Shown: positions 7,031 to 15,626 of the stretch, piece after piece
How positions within the stretch are numbered: the first letter of the stretch is position 1
Layout: each line of letters starts with the position of its first letter
NCBI GenBank assembly: GCA_964516295.1
Contig: CAZEYT010000037.1
Span: 1-27,850 of the forward strand
DNA length: 27,850 bases
DNA from: CAZEYT01 sp964516295
GTDB lineage: Bacteria; Verrucomicrobiota; Verrucomicrobiia; Chthoniobacterales; Terrimicrobiaceae
Reading direction: 5' to 3'
Notes under the pieces: model-generated
What the model was told of the DNA's origin: nothing
What the model saw: the letters and a program-made list of their open reading frames with translations, nothing else
Databases searched by the model: none
Position numbers and translations under genes: made by a program

Positions 7031-8443
7031 ATGAGCACTTCCTCCCCCGGTTCCGCGAACGGCAATGTACAGCACTCGTTTGCCATCCTGATTTCAGTGG
7101 CCGCCGCGCTCGGCGGTTTTTTGTTTGGCTTTGACACAGCTGTGATCAACGGGGCGGTCGATGCCCTGCGTCAGAATTTCGGGGCCGGGCCTTGGGAGAT
7201 CGGTCTCGCCGTCTCTCTGGCCCTTCTGGGCTCCGCTATCGGCGCACTGGCCGCGGGGCCAATCGGGGATCGTATCGGTCGGACGAAAAGCATGGTCATT
7301 GCCGCAGTGCTCTTTCTCATCAGTGCCATCGGTTCGGGCATGCCGTTCACGATTTGGGATTTCATCGTCTGGCGCACCATTGGGGGCATTGCCGTCGGTA
7401 TCGCGAGTGTGATTGCGCCGGCTTACATCGCCGAGGTGTCTCCGGCGCACCTGCGCGGACGGTTGGGGTCACTTCAGCAACTGGCGATTGTGGTCGGGAT
7501 TTTCGTGGCGCTGCTGACGAACTTTCTCATTTCGCTGGGTGCGGGAGGATCGGCGTCGAATCCATTTTGGTTCGGGATCGCGGCTTGGAAGTGGATGTTC
7601 TGGTCCGAGGCGCCGGCGGCGATTCTCTACGGGATCGGTGCGCTGCTCGTGCCGGAATCTCCTCGCTATTTGGTCGCCAAACGACGCGAGCAGGAAGCGG
7701 TGGCGATTCTCGAAAAAATCGTTGGTCCGGCCTTCGCGCTGGCCAAGGTGGATGAAATCCGCGCGACCGTTCACACGGAGACGAAGCCCACTCTGCGCGA
7801 CCTTCGCGGACCGGCGCTTGGATTTCTCCCGATCGTCTGGATTGGCATCGGTCTCTCGATTTTCCAGCAGTTCGTCGGCATCAACGTCATTTTCTACTAC
7901 AGCAGCTCGCTCTGGCGGGCGGTGGGATTTTCGGAAGGCAACGCCCTGGCGATCACGGTCATCACCGGCCTGATCAACATCATCACGACCTTGGTTGCGA
8001 TTGCGTTTGTGGACAAATTCGGCCGGAAGCCGTTGTTGCTGGTGGGTTCGGCGGGAATGGCGATCACGCTGGGCATCATGGCGTTTTGTTTTCAGACAGC
8101 AGCGCGCGATGCGACCGGAGCTCCGATGCTCACCGGGGCGAATTCGATCCTCGCGCTCGTTGCCGCGAACCTCTACGTCTTCTGCTTCGGCTTCTCGTGG
8201 GGCCCGGTCGTCTGGGTTTTGCTGGGTGAGATGTTCAACAACAAGATCCGCGGAGCGGCGTTATCGCTCGGGGCCTGCGCGCAGTGGATTGCGAATTTTG
8301 TTGTTTCCACGACGTTCCCGCCGCTCGCTGCGGTGGGGTTGGGTTTGGCCTACGGACTCTATGCTTCGTTTGCCGTGCTCTCCTTCTTCTTTGTCTGGAA
8401 GCTCGTGAGAGAGACAAAAGGCAAAGAACTCGAGCAGATGTAG
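7031..8443 (+). CDS. Sugar porter (MFS) transporter
   Basis: A 470-residue, twelve-helix inner-membrane permease of the sugar porter family of the major facilitator superfamily. It probably carries a hexose or pentose by proton symport. The signature motifs are all visible in order: GFDTAVINGA in helix 1, DRIGRTKSM after helix 2, PAYIAEVSPAHLRGRL in helix 4, PESPRYLVAK at the end of helix 6, QQFVGINVIFYYSSS in helix 7, DKFGRKPLLL between helices 8 and 9, GPVVWVLLGEMFNNKIRG near helix 10, and the C-terminal RETKGKELEQM. Its nearest known relatives by motif are XylE/GalP-like, but the substrate cannot be assigned. ATG at 7031 follows a T-rich leader with no strong ribosome site. It ends 6 bp before the convergent murJ stop. 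Confidence 0.92.
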   Translation: MSTSSPGSANGNVQHSFAILISVAAALGGFLFGFDTAVINGAVDALRQNFGAGPWEIGLAVSLALLGSAIGALAAGPIGDRIGRTKSMVIAAVLFLISAIGSGMPFTIWDFIVWRTIGGIAVGIASVIAPAYIAEVSPAHLRGRLGSLQQLAIVVGIFVALLTNFLISLGAGGSASNPFWFGIAAWKWMFWSEAPAAILYGIGALLVPESPRYLVAKRREQEAVAILEKIVGPAFALAKVDEIRATVHTETKPTLRDLRGPALGFLPIVWIGIGLSIFQQFVGINVIFYYSSSLWRAVGFSEGNALAITVITGLINIITTLVAIAFVDKFGRKPLLLVGSAGMAITLGIMAFCFQTAARDATGAPMLTGANSILALVAANLYVFCFGFSWGPVVWVLLGEMFNNKIRGAALSLGACAQWIANFVVSTTFPPLAAVGLGLAYGLYASFAVLSFFFVWKLVRETKGKELEQM

Positions 8444-8449
8444 CGCCGG

Positions 8450-10036
8450 TCAGCGGCGGGCCAGTTTCCTGCGGACGAGGGAGATCGCTTCGGTGACTTC
8501 CTCGAGTCGCAGGAGAAAAGCGGCCACGAAGTAGGCAAGCGACCCGGATCCCATGATGAGGAGGAGGGAGAACGCCTGTTGCCAGAGATTCGGCGTGGGG
8601 AAGAAGAGGTTTTTCCAAAGCAATCCGCCCCAGCAGGTGAGGCCAAGAGGCGCGGCGGCCAGCACGCAGCGGAGCACGGTGGAGAGAAACTTCCGAGACG
8701 CCAGGGTCCCGGCCGGGCGGAGCATGAGCAGATAGAGCGCGGTGAAATTGACCAAGGCGGAAATCGCGGTTGAAAGGGCCAATCCCCGGTGCCCCCAATC
8801 GAGCTGGAAAACAAAAAGAAAGTTGAGTCCGAGATTCAGCCCGATGGCGGCGAAGCTCACCATCATCGGCGTCCATTTGCGATTGATGGCATAGAAAGCC
8901 GGCGAGAGGACCTTGATACATGAGTAGGCTACGAGACCCATGGCGTAGAACTGGAGGGCAAAGCCCGTCTGGAGCGTATCGGCCGCGCGGAATTCGCCGT
9001 GCTCATAAATCAAGGCAATGATCGGCTGCGCGAGGAACCAGAGGCCGACGGCGGCCGGGAGGGTGAGAAAAACAGCCAGCCGCATCGCACGGCCGAGCGT
9101 CGGGCCGAAGAGGCTCGTATCGGTTCCGGCGGCAATGCGGGAAACAACCGGCAGGGTGATCGTGGCCACTGCCACCCCAAAGACGCCGATGGGCAATTGC
9201 ATGAGGCGAAACGCACTGTTCAGCCAGGTGACGGCCTCCGCTCCGACGAAGGACGCAAAGCTGGAATTCACCAGCACGTTGATCTGCACCGCGCTCGCGG
9301 CAATGACCGAGGGGACCATGAGCGTGAAGATGCGGCGGATCCCGGAGTCGCGCCAGCGGAAGTCGGGGACGAAGCGGAAGCCGACTTTCCAGAGGCTCGG
9401 CAGCTGGATGGCAAACTGGAGAAACCCGCCGACGAGTGTGCCAAGCGCGAGGCCGGTGAGGGCTCGCGGGCCGAATTCCGGATCGATGAGCCATCCAAAA
9501 AACGCCCCGCCGGCAATCGAGCCGATGTTGAAAAAACTCGAGGCCATCGCGGGCGCGGCGAAGACGTTGCGGGAGTTCAGCATGCCCATGACCAAGGCCG
9601 CGAGCGAGACGAGCAAGATGAACGGATACATGATCCGCGTGAGGTGAATTGTCGCCGCGGCGTCCTCCGGCGAAAACCCGGGCGCAAGGATGCCGATGAG
9701 CTGCTCGGCGAAAAGCACACCGAGCAGGCTCACCAGGCTCATGAAGACGGCCGTGAGCGTCATCATTTTCGCTGCCAGCTTCCAGGCCGAGGCCTCGCCC
9801 TCCTTTTCGATTCGCTGGGAGAAAACCGTGACAAACGCCGTGGAAAGCGCCCCCTCGGCGAAGAGGTCGCGCAGGAGATTCGGCGCACGGAAGGCGATAA
9901 GAAAAATCCCCATCGACGCCGTGCCGAAGAGAGAATTGAAGAGCACTTCGCGAACAAGCCCGAGGACACGGCTGCACATGACGGCGAGGGCGATGACGCC
10001 GCTGGCCTTCGTATTCAGCGCTTTCCCGCTGCTCAT
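8450..10036 (-). CDS. murJ: Lipid II flippase MurJ
   Basis: MurJ (MviN) moves lipid II across the inner membrane for peptidoglycan synthesis. The 528-residue protein has about fourteen hydrophobic segments and the family N-terminus: VMCSRVLGLVREVLFNSLFG, then AFRAPNLLRDLFAEGALSTAFVTVF, which matches the conserved MOP-exporter signature with several charged residues in the cavity. Length is normal for the family. Its ATG (10034-10036) overlaps the TGA of the upstream tsaC/sua5 gene by four bases (ATGA), so translation is coupled. The gene is the last of the purE-tsaC-murJ operon. Confidence 0.93.
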   Translation of the reverse strand: MSSGKALNTKASGVIALAVMCSRVLGLVREVLFNSLFGTASMGIFLIAFRAPNLLRDLFAEGALSTAFVTVFSQRIEKEGEASAWKLAAKMMTLTAVFMSLVSLLGVLFAEQLIGILAPGFSPEDAAATIHLTRIMYPFILLVSLAALVMGMLNSRNVFAAPAMASSFFNIGSIAGGAFFGWLIDPEFGPRALTGLALGTLVGGFLQFAIQLPSLWKVGFRFVPDFRWRDSGIRRIFTLMVPSVIAASAVQINVLVNSSFASFVGAEAVTWLNSAFRLMQLPIGVFGVAVATITLPVVSRIAAGTDTSLFGPTLGRAMRLAVFLTLPAAVGLWFLAQPIIALIYEHGEFRAADTLQTGFALQFYAMGLVAYSCIKVLSPAFYAINRKWTPMMVSFAAIGLNLGLNFLFVFQLDWGHRGLALSTAISALVNFTALYLLMLRPAGTLASRKFLSTVLRCVLAAAPLGLTCWGGLLWKNLFFPTPNLWQQAFSLLLIMGSGSLAYFVAAFLLRLEEVTEAISLVRRKLARR

Positions 10037-10962
10037 CGGGCGGCTGCTTTTTCGAGACGTTCCATAATCGCCGCGCCCAAGCCATCGGCAGGGACCGGCT
10101 CGGCGATGATCTTCGCCAATCCCGCGCCGTCAAGCCGCCGCATTGCGCCATAGAGATTCGCTGCCGCTTCGCGGAGATCGCCGGAACGGCTGAGAAATTC
10201 CACCCGCTCGAATCCCTCGCCGGAATGCCGCCACGCGAGGAGTCCGGTGTTGGGTTCGGGCGTCGGGTTTTCCGAAAGGACGAGCGGCGTACGTGGCGCG
10301 TAGTGGCTCTTGAGTCCACCGGGAGCCGAAATGTCCGCCCGCCCGGTGGTCACTGGTCCGAACGTCTCCAAATCCCCGGCCGTGACCGGTCCGCGCCGCA
10401 GGATGTGGAGTTCATCCGAGACGTAAACAATCGTGGATTCCAGCCCGTGAACGCACGGCCCGCCATCGAGGACGAGTGGGATCCGACCGTCGAGTTCCGC
10501 GACCACATCGATCGCCGTCGTCGGGCTGATGCGACCGAACCGATTGGCGCTGGGTGCCGCGACCGGGAGATTCGCGAGGCGGAGGAGAGATTGAAAAACC
10601 GGGTGGGCACTCATGCGGAGAGCGACCGTGGATTGGCCCGAGGTCACGAGATCGGGCACGATGCCGCGTCGTGGGAGGACGAGGGTCAGCGGGCCCGGCC
10701 AAAAGACATCGGCCAGAGCGCGCGCCAGGGGCGAAAACATCGCGAGGCGTTCGGCATGGTCACGATCGGGCACATGGACGATGAGCGGGTCACTGAGGGG
10801 GCGTTCCTTGGCCTCAAAAATCTTGGCACAGGCGAGCGGATCGAGCGCATGAGCGCCGAGGCCGTAAACGGTCTCGGTGGGAACCGCCACCAGATTCCCG
10901 GCGGCGAGAAGCGCGGCGGCGGGAGAAAGTCCCTCGGCGGGACCGGCCACTTGGGTTTTCAA
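10033..10962 (-). CDS. Threonylcarbamoyl-AMP synthase (Sua5/TsaC type)
   Basis: The enzyme makes L-threonylcarbamoyl-AMP from threonine, bicarbonate and ATP for the universal t6A modification at position 37 of tRNAs. It contains the YrdC domain, seen as PTETVYGLG, KERPLSDPLIVH, WPGPLTLVLPR, APSANRFGRISPT and HGLESTIV, and then the Sua5 C-terminal domain after the linker SHYAPRTPLVL. At 309 residues it is the long Sua5 form rather than the short TsaC form. The frame stays open far upstream inside purE. I chose a TTG at 10962 because it overlaps the purE stop (TTGA) and starts just before the conserved region; a GTG shortly downstream is an alternative. It is coupled at both ends with its operon neighbours. 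Confidence 0.88.
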   Translation of the reverse strand: MKTQVAGPAEGLSPAAALLAAGNLVAVPTETVYGLGAHALDPLACAKIFEAKERPLSDPLIVHVPDRDHAERLAMFSPLARALADVFWPGPLTLVLPRRGIVPDLVTSGQSTVALRMSAHPVFQSLLRLANLPVAAPSANRFGRISPTTAIDVVAELDGRIPLVLDGGPCVHGLESTIVYVSDELHILRRGPVTAGDLETFGPVTTGRADISAPGGLKSHYAPRTPLVLSENPTPEPNTGLLAWRHSGEGFERVEFLSRSGDLREAAANLYGAMRRLDGAGLAKIIAEPVPADGLGAAIMERLEKAAAR

Positions 10963-11462
10963 TCGAGTCCGCCGGCCAGCGCCTCTTTGGTCTGTCGCCG
11001 CCGGAAGGCCTGGAGCGCGCGGCGGACGGCGGGAATCTCCGGAGCGAGGAGCGCGGCGGCAAAAAGGGCGGCATTTTTTGCCCCGGCCACCCCGATGGCA
11101 AACGTCGCCACCGGAATGCCCGCCGGCATCTGCACGATGGAAAGCAGGGAATCCTGGCCCTTCAGCGCCTTGCTCTCGACAGGGATGCCCAGGACGGGAA
11201 CTGTCGTGTGCGCGGCAACCATCCCCGGAAGATGGGCCGCCCCACCCGCACCGGCGATGATGGCGCGGAGCCCGCGTTTTTCGGCCGCCTTCGCATACTC
11301 GGCCATGAGATCCGGCGTGCGGTGCGCGGAAACGACACGGCACTCGTGCGCGATGCCAAGGGTTTCAAGCAGGACCGACGCCTCTTTCATCGTCGTCCAA
11401 TCCGATTTGCTGCCCATGATCACGCCGACGAGCGGCGCGGGCTGGGATCGTTGGGTTGTCAT
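10959..11462 (-). CDS. purE: N5-carboxyaminoimidazole ribonucleotide mutase
   Basis: PurE class I enzyme of purine biosynthesis, converting N5-CAIR to CAIR. The 167-residue protein has the family sequence GVIMGSKSDWTTMKEA, then VSAHRTPDLM with the catalytic His, and GAGGAAHLPGMVAAHTTVPVLGIPV, and GTKALKGQDSLLSIVQMPAGIPVATF-like segments (here SKALKGQDSLLSIVQMP). The partner purK is not in this window. The gene starts at ATG 11462 with a short gap to the divergent cold-shock gene at 11564. It overlaps the Sua5-type gene by four bases, so purE, sua5 and murJ form one coupled operon. Confidence 0.94.
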   Translation of the reverse strand: MTTQRSQPAPLVGVIMGSKSDWTTMKEASVLLETLGIAHECRVVSAHRTPDLMAEYAKAAEKRGLRAIIAGAGGAAHLPGMVAAHTTVPVLGIPVESKALKGQDSLLSIVQMPAGIPVATFAIGVAGAKNAALFAAALLAPEIPAVRRALQAFRRRQTKEALAGGLD

Positions 11463-11563
11463 TGTTACGAAAATGTCACGGAGAAGCCGTTGACCGCCGC
11501 GTCGGAGAACTCTGGACTGTGTGCGACGGGAGATGTTCTGCCCGCAGAATTACCAGACAGCGC

Positions 11564-11767
11564 ATGCCCAAAGGAACAGTAAAGTGGTTCAACGACAAAA
11601 AGGGGTTCGGGTTTATTGTGGACCCGAGCGTCGGAGAAGATGTTTTCGTGCATTTCAGCGCGATTGACTCGAAAGGATACCGCAGTCTCAAGGAGGGCGA
11701 GGCGGTGGAGTATGAGCTCGTGAAGGATCAAAAAGGTTCACGCGCCAGCAAGGTTGTGCGAGTATGA
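11564..11767 (+). CDS. Cold-shock domain protein (CspA family)
   Basis: A 67-residue cytoplasmic single-strand nucleic acid-binding protein, of normal length for the family. It has the RNP1 motif KGFGFI and the RNP2 motif VFVHF, with the usual opening MPKGTVKWFNDKK and a final KVVRV. The start is the ATG at 11564, set by alignment to the family start. The frame is open further upstream (a short N-terminal extension) but without family sequence. It lies divergent to purE, with about 100 bp between. The stop is four bases before the likely GTG start of aroK, so the two may be cotranscribed. The leader may hold cold-shock control elements, but none could be recognised. Confidence 0.93.
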   Translation: MPKGTVKWFNDKKGFGFIVDPSVGEDVFVHFSAIDSKGYRSLKEGEAVEYELVKDQKGSRASKVVRV

Positions 11768-11771
11768 CCGG

Positions 11772-12296
11772 GTGCTCCCAAATATCGTGCTTATCGGCTT
11801 CATGGGCTGTGGCAAGTCGTCCGTCGGACGGCGCGTCGCCGCTCTGACCGGTCATCGATTTGTCGATACGGATGAACTCGTCGCCCAACGCGACGGGCGG
11901 AGCATTCCTGAAATCTTTGCCGAGTCGGGCGAGGAGGTTTTTCGCGGAGTGGAGAGTCAGGTTCTGGAGGATCTGGTCGGAGTCGCGGGCATCGTTCTGG
12001 CGACGGGTGGCGGGGCCATTCTCAAAGAATCCAACCGCGAGGTGATGCGCCGGATTGGCGTGGTGGCCTGGCTCGATGCCGCGCCGGACGTGCTCTTCGA
12101 ACGCGCCACACGGAGCCATCGTCGCCCGCTTTTGCAAACCGGCGATCCCCGAAAGTCGTTCGATGACCTCCTCGCCGCGCGCCTGGACATCTACGGCGCG
12201 GCGTCGGATTTTCGTTTTGATTCGACCGAGCTCGGCCACGACGAAGTCGCCCAGCGGCTGGTCGAGCAGGCCATGCGGGCACACCGCGGCGGGTAG
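11772..12296 (+). CDS. aroK: Shikimate kinase
   Basis: The enzyme phosphorylates shikimate to shikimate 3-phosphate in chorismate biosynthesis. The Walker A motif GFMGCGKSSVG is close to the N-terminus, followed by the DTDELV motif for shikimate binding, the ATGGGAI motif and the lid region SHRRPLLQTGDP. The 174-residue length is normal. I prefer the GTG at 11772 because it places VLPNIVLIGFMG at the N-terminus. The frame also opens at a TTG at 11754 within the 3' end of the cold-shock gene, which would add six residues. It is followed 11 bp later by trmB. The order cold-shock gene, aroK, trmB may form one transcription unit. Confidence 0.92.
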   Translation: MLPNIVLIGFMGCGKSSVGRRVAALTGHRFVDTDELVAQRDGRSIPEIFAESGEEVFRGVESQVLEDLVGVAGIVLATGGGAILKESNREVMRRIGVVAWLDAAPDVLFERATRSHRRPLLQTGDPRKSFDDLLAARLDIYGAASDFRFDSTELGHDEVAQRLVEQAMRAHRGG

Positions 12297-12307
12297 GGAG
12301 TTTTTCT

Positions 12308-12889
12308 ATGGCGGAGTCGGTGATCGAACAAGAAACGTCGCGTCTTCCCGCGGCCTGGCTGGTCCGCGGTGCACCACCGCTGGAGGTGGACTTCGGATGT
12401 CACCGCGGTGTTTTTCTCACGGGCATGGCGGCCTTGCATCCCGGGGTGAATTTTCTCGGCATTGAGCGGCAGGGTCTCCGCGTCGAGCGGTGCATGTCGA
12501 AGTTTCGGCGTCTGGGGTTGCAAAACGCGCTCGCCGTGCGTGGAGAGGGAACCCCGGCCTTGCGGGAGTGGTTGCCGGACGCGATTGTGAGCACCATGCA
12601 CGTGTCGTTTCCGGATCCGTGGCCGAAGCGGCGCCATGCGGCGCGGCGCTTGGTAAACCGGGAGTTTCTCCGCGAGGTGCGGCGGGTGTTGCGGCCGGAT
12701 GGCGTTCTTCGGTTCATGACCGACAACGAGCCGTACTTTCGTGAGGTCGAGGCCCTGGTCGCCGGATGGTGGCCGGTGCGCCCGTGGGATGAATCCCGGG
12801 AGACGGTGCGGACATCGTTTGAGACGACGTTTTTGGAACTCGGACGGACCCCCTTCCAGATCGAACTCGGGCGACCGGACGCCGAATAG
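12308..12889 (+). CDS. trmB: tRNA (guanine-N7)-methyltransferase TrmB
   Basis: The enzyme methylates G46 of tRNAs to m7G using S-adenosylmethionine. The Rossmann-fold SAM-binding segment EVDFGCHRGVFLTGMA is at about residues 26-41, and the family signature FPDPWPKRRHAARRLV near residues 100-115 is a strong diagnostic. The C-terminal TSFETTFLELGR-like end (here TSFETTFLELGRTPFQ) also fits. At 193 residues it is slightly short because its N-terminus is brief. The ATG at 12308 is preceded by GGGAG at 12296-12300, a good ribosome site. It ends two bases from the stop of the convergent cyclase gene. Confidence 0.92.
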   Translation: MAESVIEQETSRLPAAWLVRGAPPLEVDFGCHRGVFLTGMAALHPGVNFLGIERQGLRVERCMSKFRRLGLQNALAVRGEGTPALREWLPDAIVSTMHVSFPDPWPKRRHAARRLVNREFLREVRRVLRPDGVLRFMTDNEPYFREVEALVAGWWPVRPWDESRETVRTSFETTFLELGRTPFQIELGRPDAE

Positions 12890-12891
12890 GC

Positions 12892-15534
12892 TCAGCCCTC
12901 GAGCGCGAGGTCGATTGCCGCTTGGCGGCGGAGGTGACGCCCCGCTTCCCAGTGGGTCCGAAGTTCGTCGGTCGCGATTTGCGAGCGGAGCGTCTCGACG
13001 GTGCGGTCGTACTGCATTTGTTCCATGACGGCAAAGCGAATGCCGAGTTGCTCGCGCAGGGCCTCGGCGGCCCCGAGCAAACGCGCGGCGAGGAGAGGAT
13101 TACCCTCGAGCAGGGCGGCCTCGGCCAAATGCTGGATCAAATACGGAGCGGACCAGCGATTTCCCACCTCGCGCGCGATTGCCGCCCATTCGCGGAGCGC
13201 CGATCGAGCTTCGACGGTTTTTCCAAGGGCCAGACAAACCTGCGCGAGTCCCCACAGGCTGTAACCGACGATCCACTTGTCGCCGACCGCACGAAACATT
13301 GCCAAGGCCTCGCGTTTGATCTTGAGAGCTTCCTCCATCTCGCCGGTCGCTGCCGCGATGCTTCCAAAACCGGCGCGGGCGATGGCCCGCACGCGCGGAT
13401 CGCGGGTTTCCTCACCGATCTCCGCAGCACGATGGAAGCAGGTCCGCGCCGCCTCGACGTTCTGGCTGGAGAAAACCAAAAACCCGCGATAGCCGTGCAG
13501 GAGTCCGGTGTTGGCCGGATCATCAAGCGGCGCCAAAATTTCCAACGCCCGATCCAGCAACGCGATGCCTTCCTCGTAGCGATCCTGCGCCCAGGCGATG
13601 CGGCCCGCGCAGATAAGCGCCCGGCCGTGCCAGGCGGGAAAATCCGTCACATCCGGGCGGGCAAGAATGGCTTCCGAATGGCGGCGGGCATCTTCCAAGT
13701 TGCCGCAAATCTCCCAGAACCGTTCCAAAGCCGCGAGCAACCTCAGGGCTTCTTCGCCACCATCGGGCCGCTCGGCCGCGCGTTCGAGCGCCAGGCGGAG
13801 ATTCAGGGTCTCCGATTGCAGGCGCTTGATGGACGGCGCGGGATCGGACCCGAACAGATGTCGGGACGCCTCCTCGGCCATGCGGAGGCAATACGTGAGA
13901 TGACGGTCGCGGAGCGCATCAAACTCGCCCGACTCCGCCAATTTTTCGCGGGAATATTGCCAGACGGATTCAATGAGCGTGTAACGCGGCGGTCCGCCGT
14001 CTTCCGTTTCGATGAAGATGAGCGACTTGTCGGCCAGCTGCTCGAGAAGATCGAGAACATCGTCGGGATCGACCTCGCCGCCCGTGCAAACCGTCTCCAC
14101 GGCATCCAAAGTGCGCCCGCCGGCAAAGACCCCAAGACGGTGAAAAAGCACGCGCTCGCGGGGCTCGAGAAGGTCGTAGCTCCAATCAATGAGCGCACGC
14201 AGCGTTTGTTGATGCGGCAGAACGGCCTGATTGCCACCTTTCAGCAGTCGGAATTGGTCGTTGAGCCGCTCCGAGATTTGGGACGGCGTCAGCACGCGGA
14301 GCCGCGCGGCGGCCAGCTCAAGGGCGAGCGGGATGCCGTCCAACCGCCAGCAAATGCGGGCGATGTCGGGCGCGTTGGCGTCGGTGAGTTCGAACGATGG
14401 CTGGACCGCGCGGGCGCGCTCGACAAAGAGCCGCACCGCCTCGAAGGCCCCGATTTCCGCCGCCGTCGCCCGGGACTCGCGCGGGCGGGTCCAGACATTG
14501 AACGTCTCCAGCGGCCGAAGCGGATAGGTCGTTTCTCCCGGCAAGCGGAGGGCTTGCCGACTGGTCGCCAAAACGTGAAGCCGAGGGCAGGTCGCCAGCA
14601 GTCCGGCAATTCCCTGCACCACGGCCGAAAGAAGGTGCTCGCAGTTGTCCAGAAGGAGCAGCATCTCACGCTGCCGGATGTAAGAGGCCAGCGTCTCCGG
14701 CAACGGACGTCCCGGCTCTTCGCGCACGCCGAGGGCGGCGGCCAGGACATCGGCGAGACCGGAGGCTTCGCTCACGGTCGCCAGCTCGACCAGCCAAACC
14801 CCATCGGCGTAGGATTCCAGCAATTCGCGTCCCACCTCGATCGCGAGCCGGGTTTTTCCCGTGCCTCCCGTGCCAAGAAGTGTGAGCAGGCGGGTACGGC
14901 CGAGCAGGGCCTTCACTTGCTCGAGTTCGCGCTCGCGCCCGACGAAGCTCGTCGCCGGGGCCGGAAGATTGTGCGGAAGATTCTGTTGCGAGCGAAGCGG
15001 CGGAAATTTCTCCGGCAGCCCGGGGGCGTGAACCTGAAAAATCCGTTCCACGCGGTTCAGATTCCGCAGGCGGAAGTCTCCCAGCGACTGAAACGTGATG
15101 GCGGTATCCTCGTCTTGAAACATCCCTTTGACGGCTTCCGAGACCAAGACCTGACCGCCGTGTCCCGCGGCGCAAATACGGGCGACGCGGTTGACGGTGC
15201 CGCCGAAATAATCCTCGTCGCGGAATTCCACCGGCCCCATGTGCAGGCCCATGCGAACCCGCAGGGGACCGGTCGGCCCCCAATCTTCGGCAAAGAGCGT
15301 CTGCTGTGCGCCGACGGCCGCCTGGAGTCCGCTTTCCGGACTCGGAAAAGCCGCGCAGAAGGCATCGCCGACGGTTTTGAAAACATGACCTCCGGCGTTC
15401 TGGATCGCGGTCCGCATGATGGCGTCGTGTCGGGCCAGCGCGGGTCCCATGTCGACGGGGAACCGCTCCCAGAGCCGCGAACTGCCCTCGATGTCGCTGA
15501 AGAGAAAGGTGACCGTGCCCGTCGGCGGTTGCAT
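12892..15534 (-). CDS. Adenylyl cyclase-ATPase-TPR fusion regulator
   Basis: An 880-residue three-part protein. Residues 1-170 form a class III nucleotide cyclase domain. All the usual catalytic positions appear present: metal-binding Asp14 (FSDIEGSS) and Asp57 (KTVGDAF), adenine-specifying Lys53 and Asp108 (DYFGG), and transition-state Asn115 and Arg119 (TVNRVAR). It therefore looks competent to make cyclic AMP. Residues about 195-450 hold a STAND-like AAA ATPase: FVGRERELEQ, Walker A GTGGTGKT at 221-228, Walker B LLLLDNCEH at 292-300, and ATSR near 327. The rest is helical with Trp and Ala spacing like tetratricopeptide repeats. No DNA-binding domain or membrane segment is visible. Known fusions of this type are mostly actinobacterial or proteobacterial. 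It stands alone, divergent from the lytic transglycosylase. The signal it senses is unknown. Confidence 0.87.
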   Translation of the reverse strand: MQPPTGTVTFLFSDIEGSSRLWERFPVDMGPALARHDAIMRTAIQNAGGHVFKTVGDAFCAAFPSPESGLQAAVGAQQTLFAEDWGPTGPLRVRMGLHMGPVEFRDEDYFGGTVNRVARICAAGHGGQVLVSEAVKGMFQDEDTAITFQSLGDFRLRNLNRVERIFQVHAPGLPEKFPPLRSQQNLPHNLPAPATSFVGRERELEQVKALLGRTRLLTLLGTGGTGKTRLAIEVGRELLESYADGVWLVELATVSEASGLADVLAAALGVREEPGRPLPETLASYIRQREMLLLLDNCEHLLSAVVQGIAGLLATCPRLHVLATSRQALRLPGETTYPLRPLETFNVWTRPRESRATAAEIGAFEAVRLFVERARAVQPSFELTDANAPDIARICWRLDGIPLALELAAARLRVLTPSQISERLNDQFRLLKGGNQAVLPHQQTLRALIDWSYDLLEPRERVLFHRLGVFAGGRTLDAVETVCTGGEVDPDDVLDLLEQLADKSLIFIETEDGGPPRYTLIESVWQYSREKLAESGEFDALRDRHLTYCLRMAEEASRHLFGSDPAPSIKRLQSETLNLRLALERAAERPDGGEEALRLLAALERFWEICGNLEDARRHSEAILARPDVTDFPAWHGRALICAGRIAWAQDRYEEGIALLDRALEILAPLDDPANTGLLHGYRGFLVFSSQNVEAARTCFHRAAEIGEETRDPRVRAIARAGFGSIAAATGEMEEALKIKREALAMFRAVGDKWIVGYSLWGLAQVCLALGKTVEARSALREWAAIAREVGNRWSAPYLIQHLAEAALLEGNPLLAARLLGAAEALREQLGIRFAVMEQMQYDRTVETLRSQIATDELRTHWEAGRHLRRQAAIDLALEG

Positions 15535-15626
15535 GCTGGGCGAAGAGTAGTCCGGCTGCCGCGGAATTCCAGCACGATCACGCCGCGGGGTTGTTTGAAC
15601 GGGTGTCGCCGTCTATGGTGAGGCCA

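Noticed and set aside
11490..11495. TTGACC upstream of the cold-shock gene as a -35 box.
   Set aside because: No convincing -10 hexamer lies 16-18 bases downstream, so I do not call a promoter.
12922..15621. 899-codon plus-strand frame antisense to the cyclase fusion.
   Set aside because: Composition is Arg/Gln/Asp-rich without domains, and the minus strand has unambiguous cyclase and P-loop motifs.
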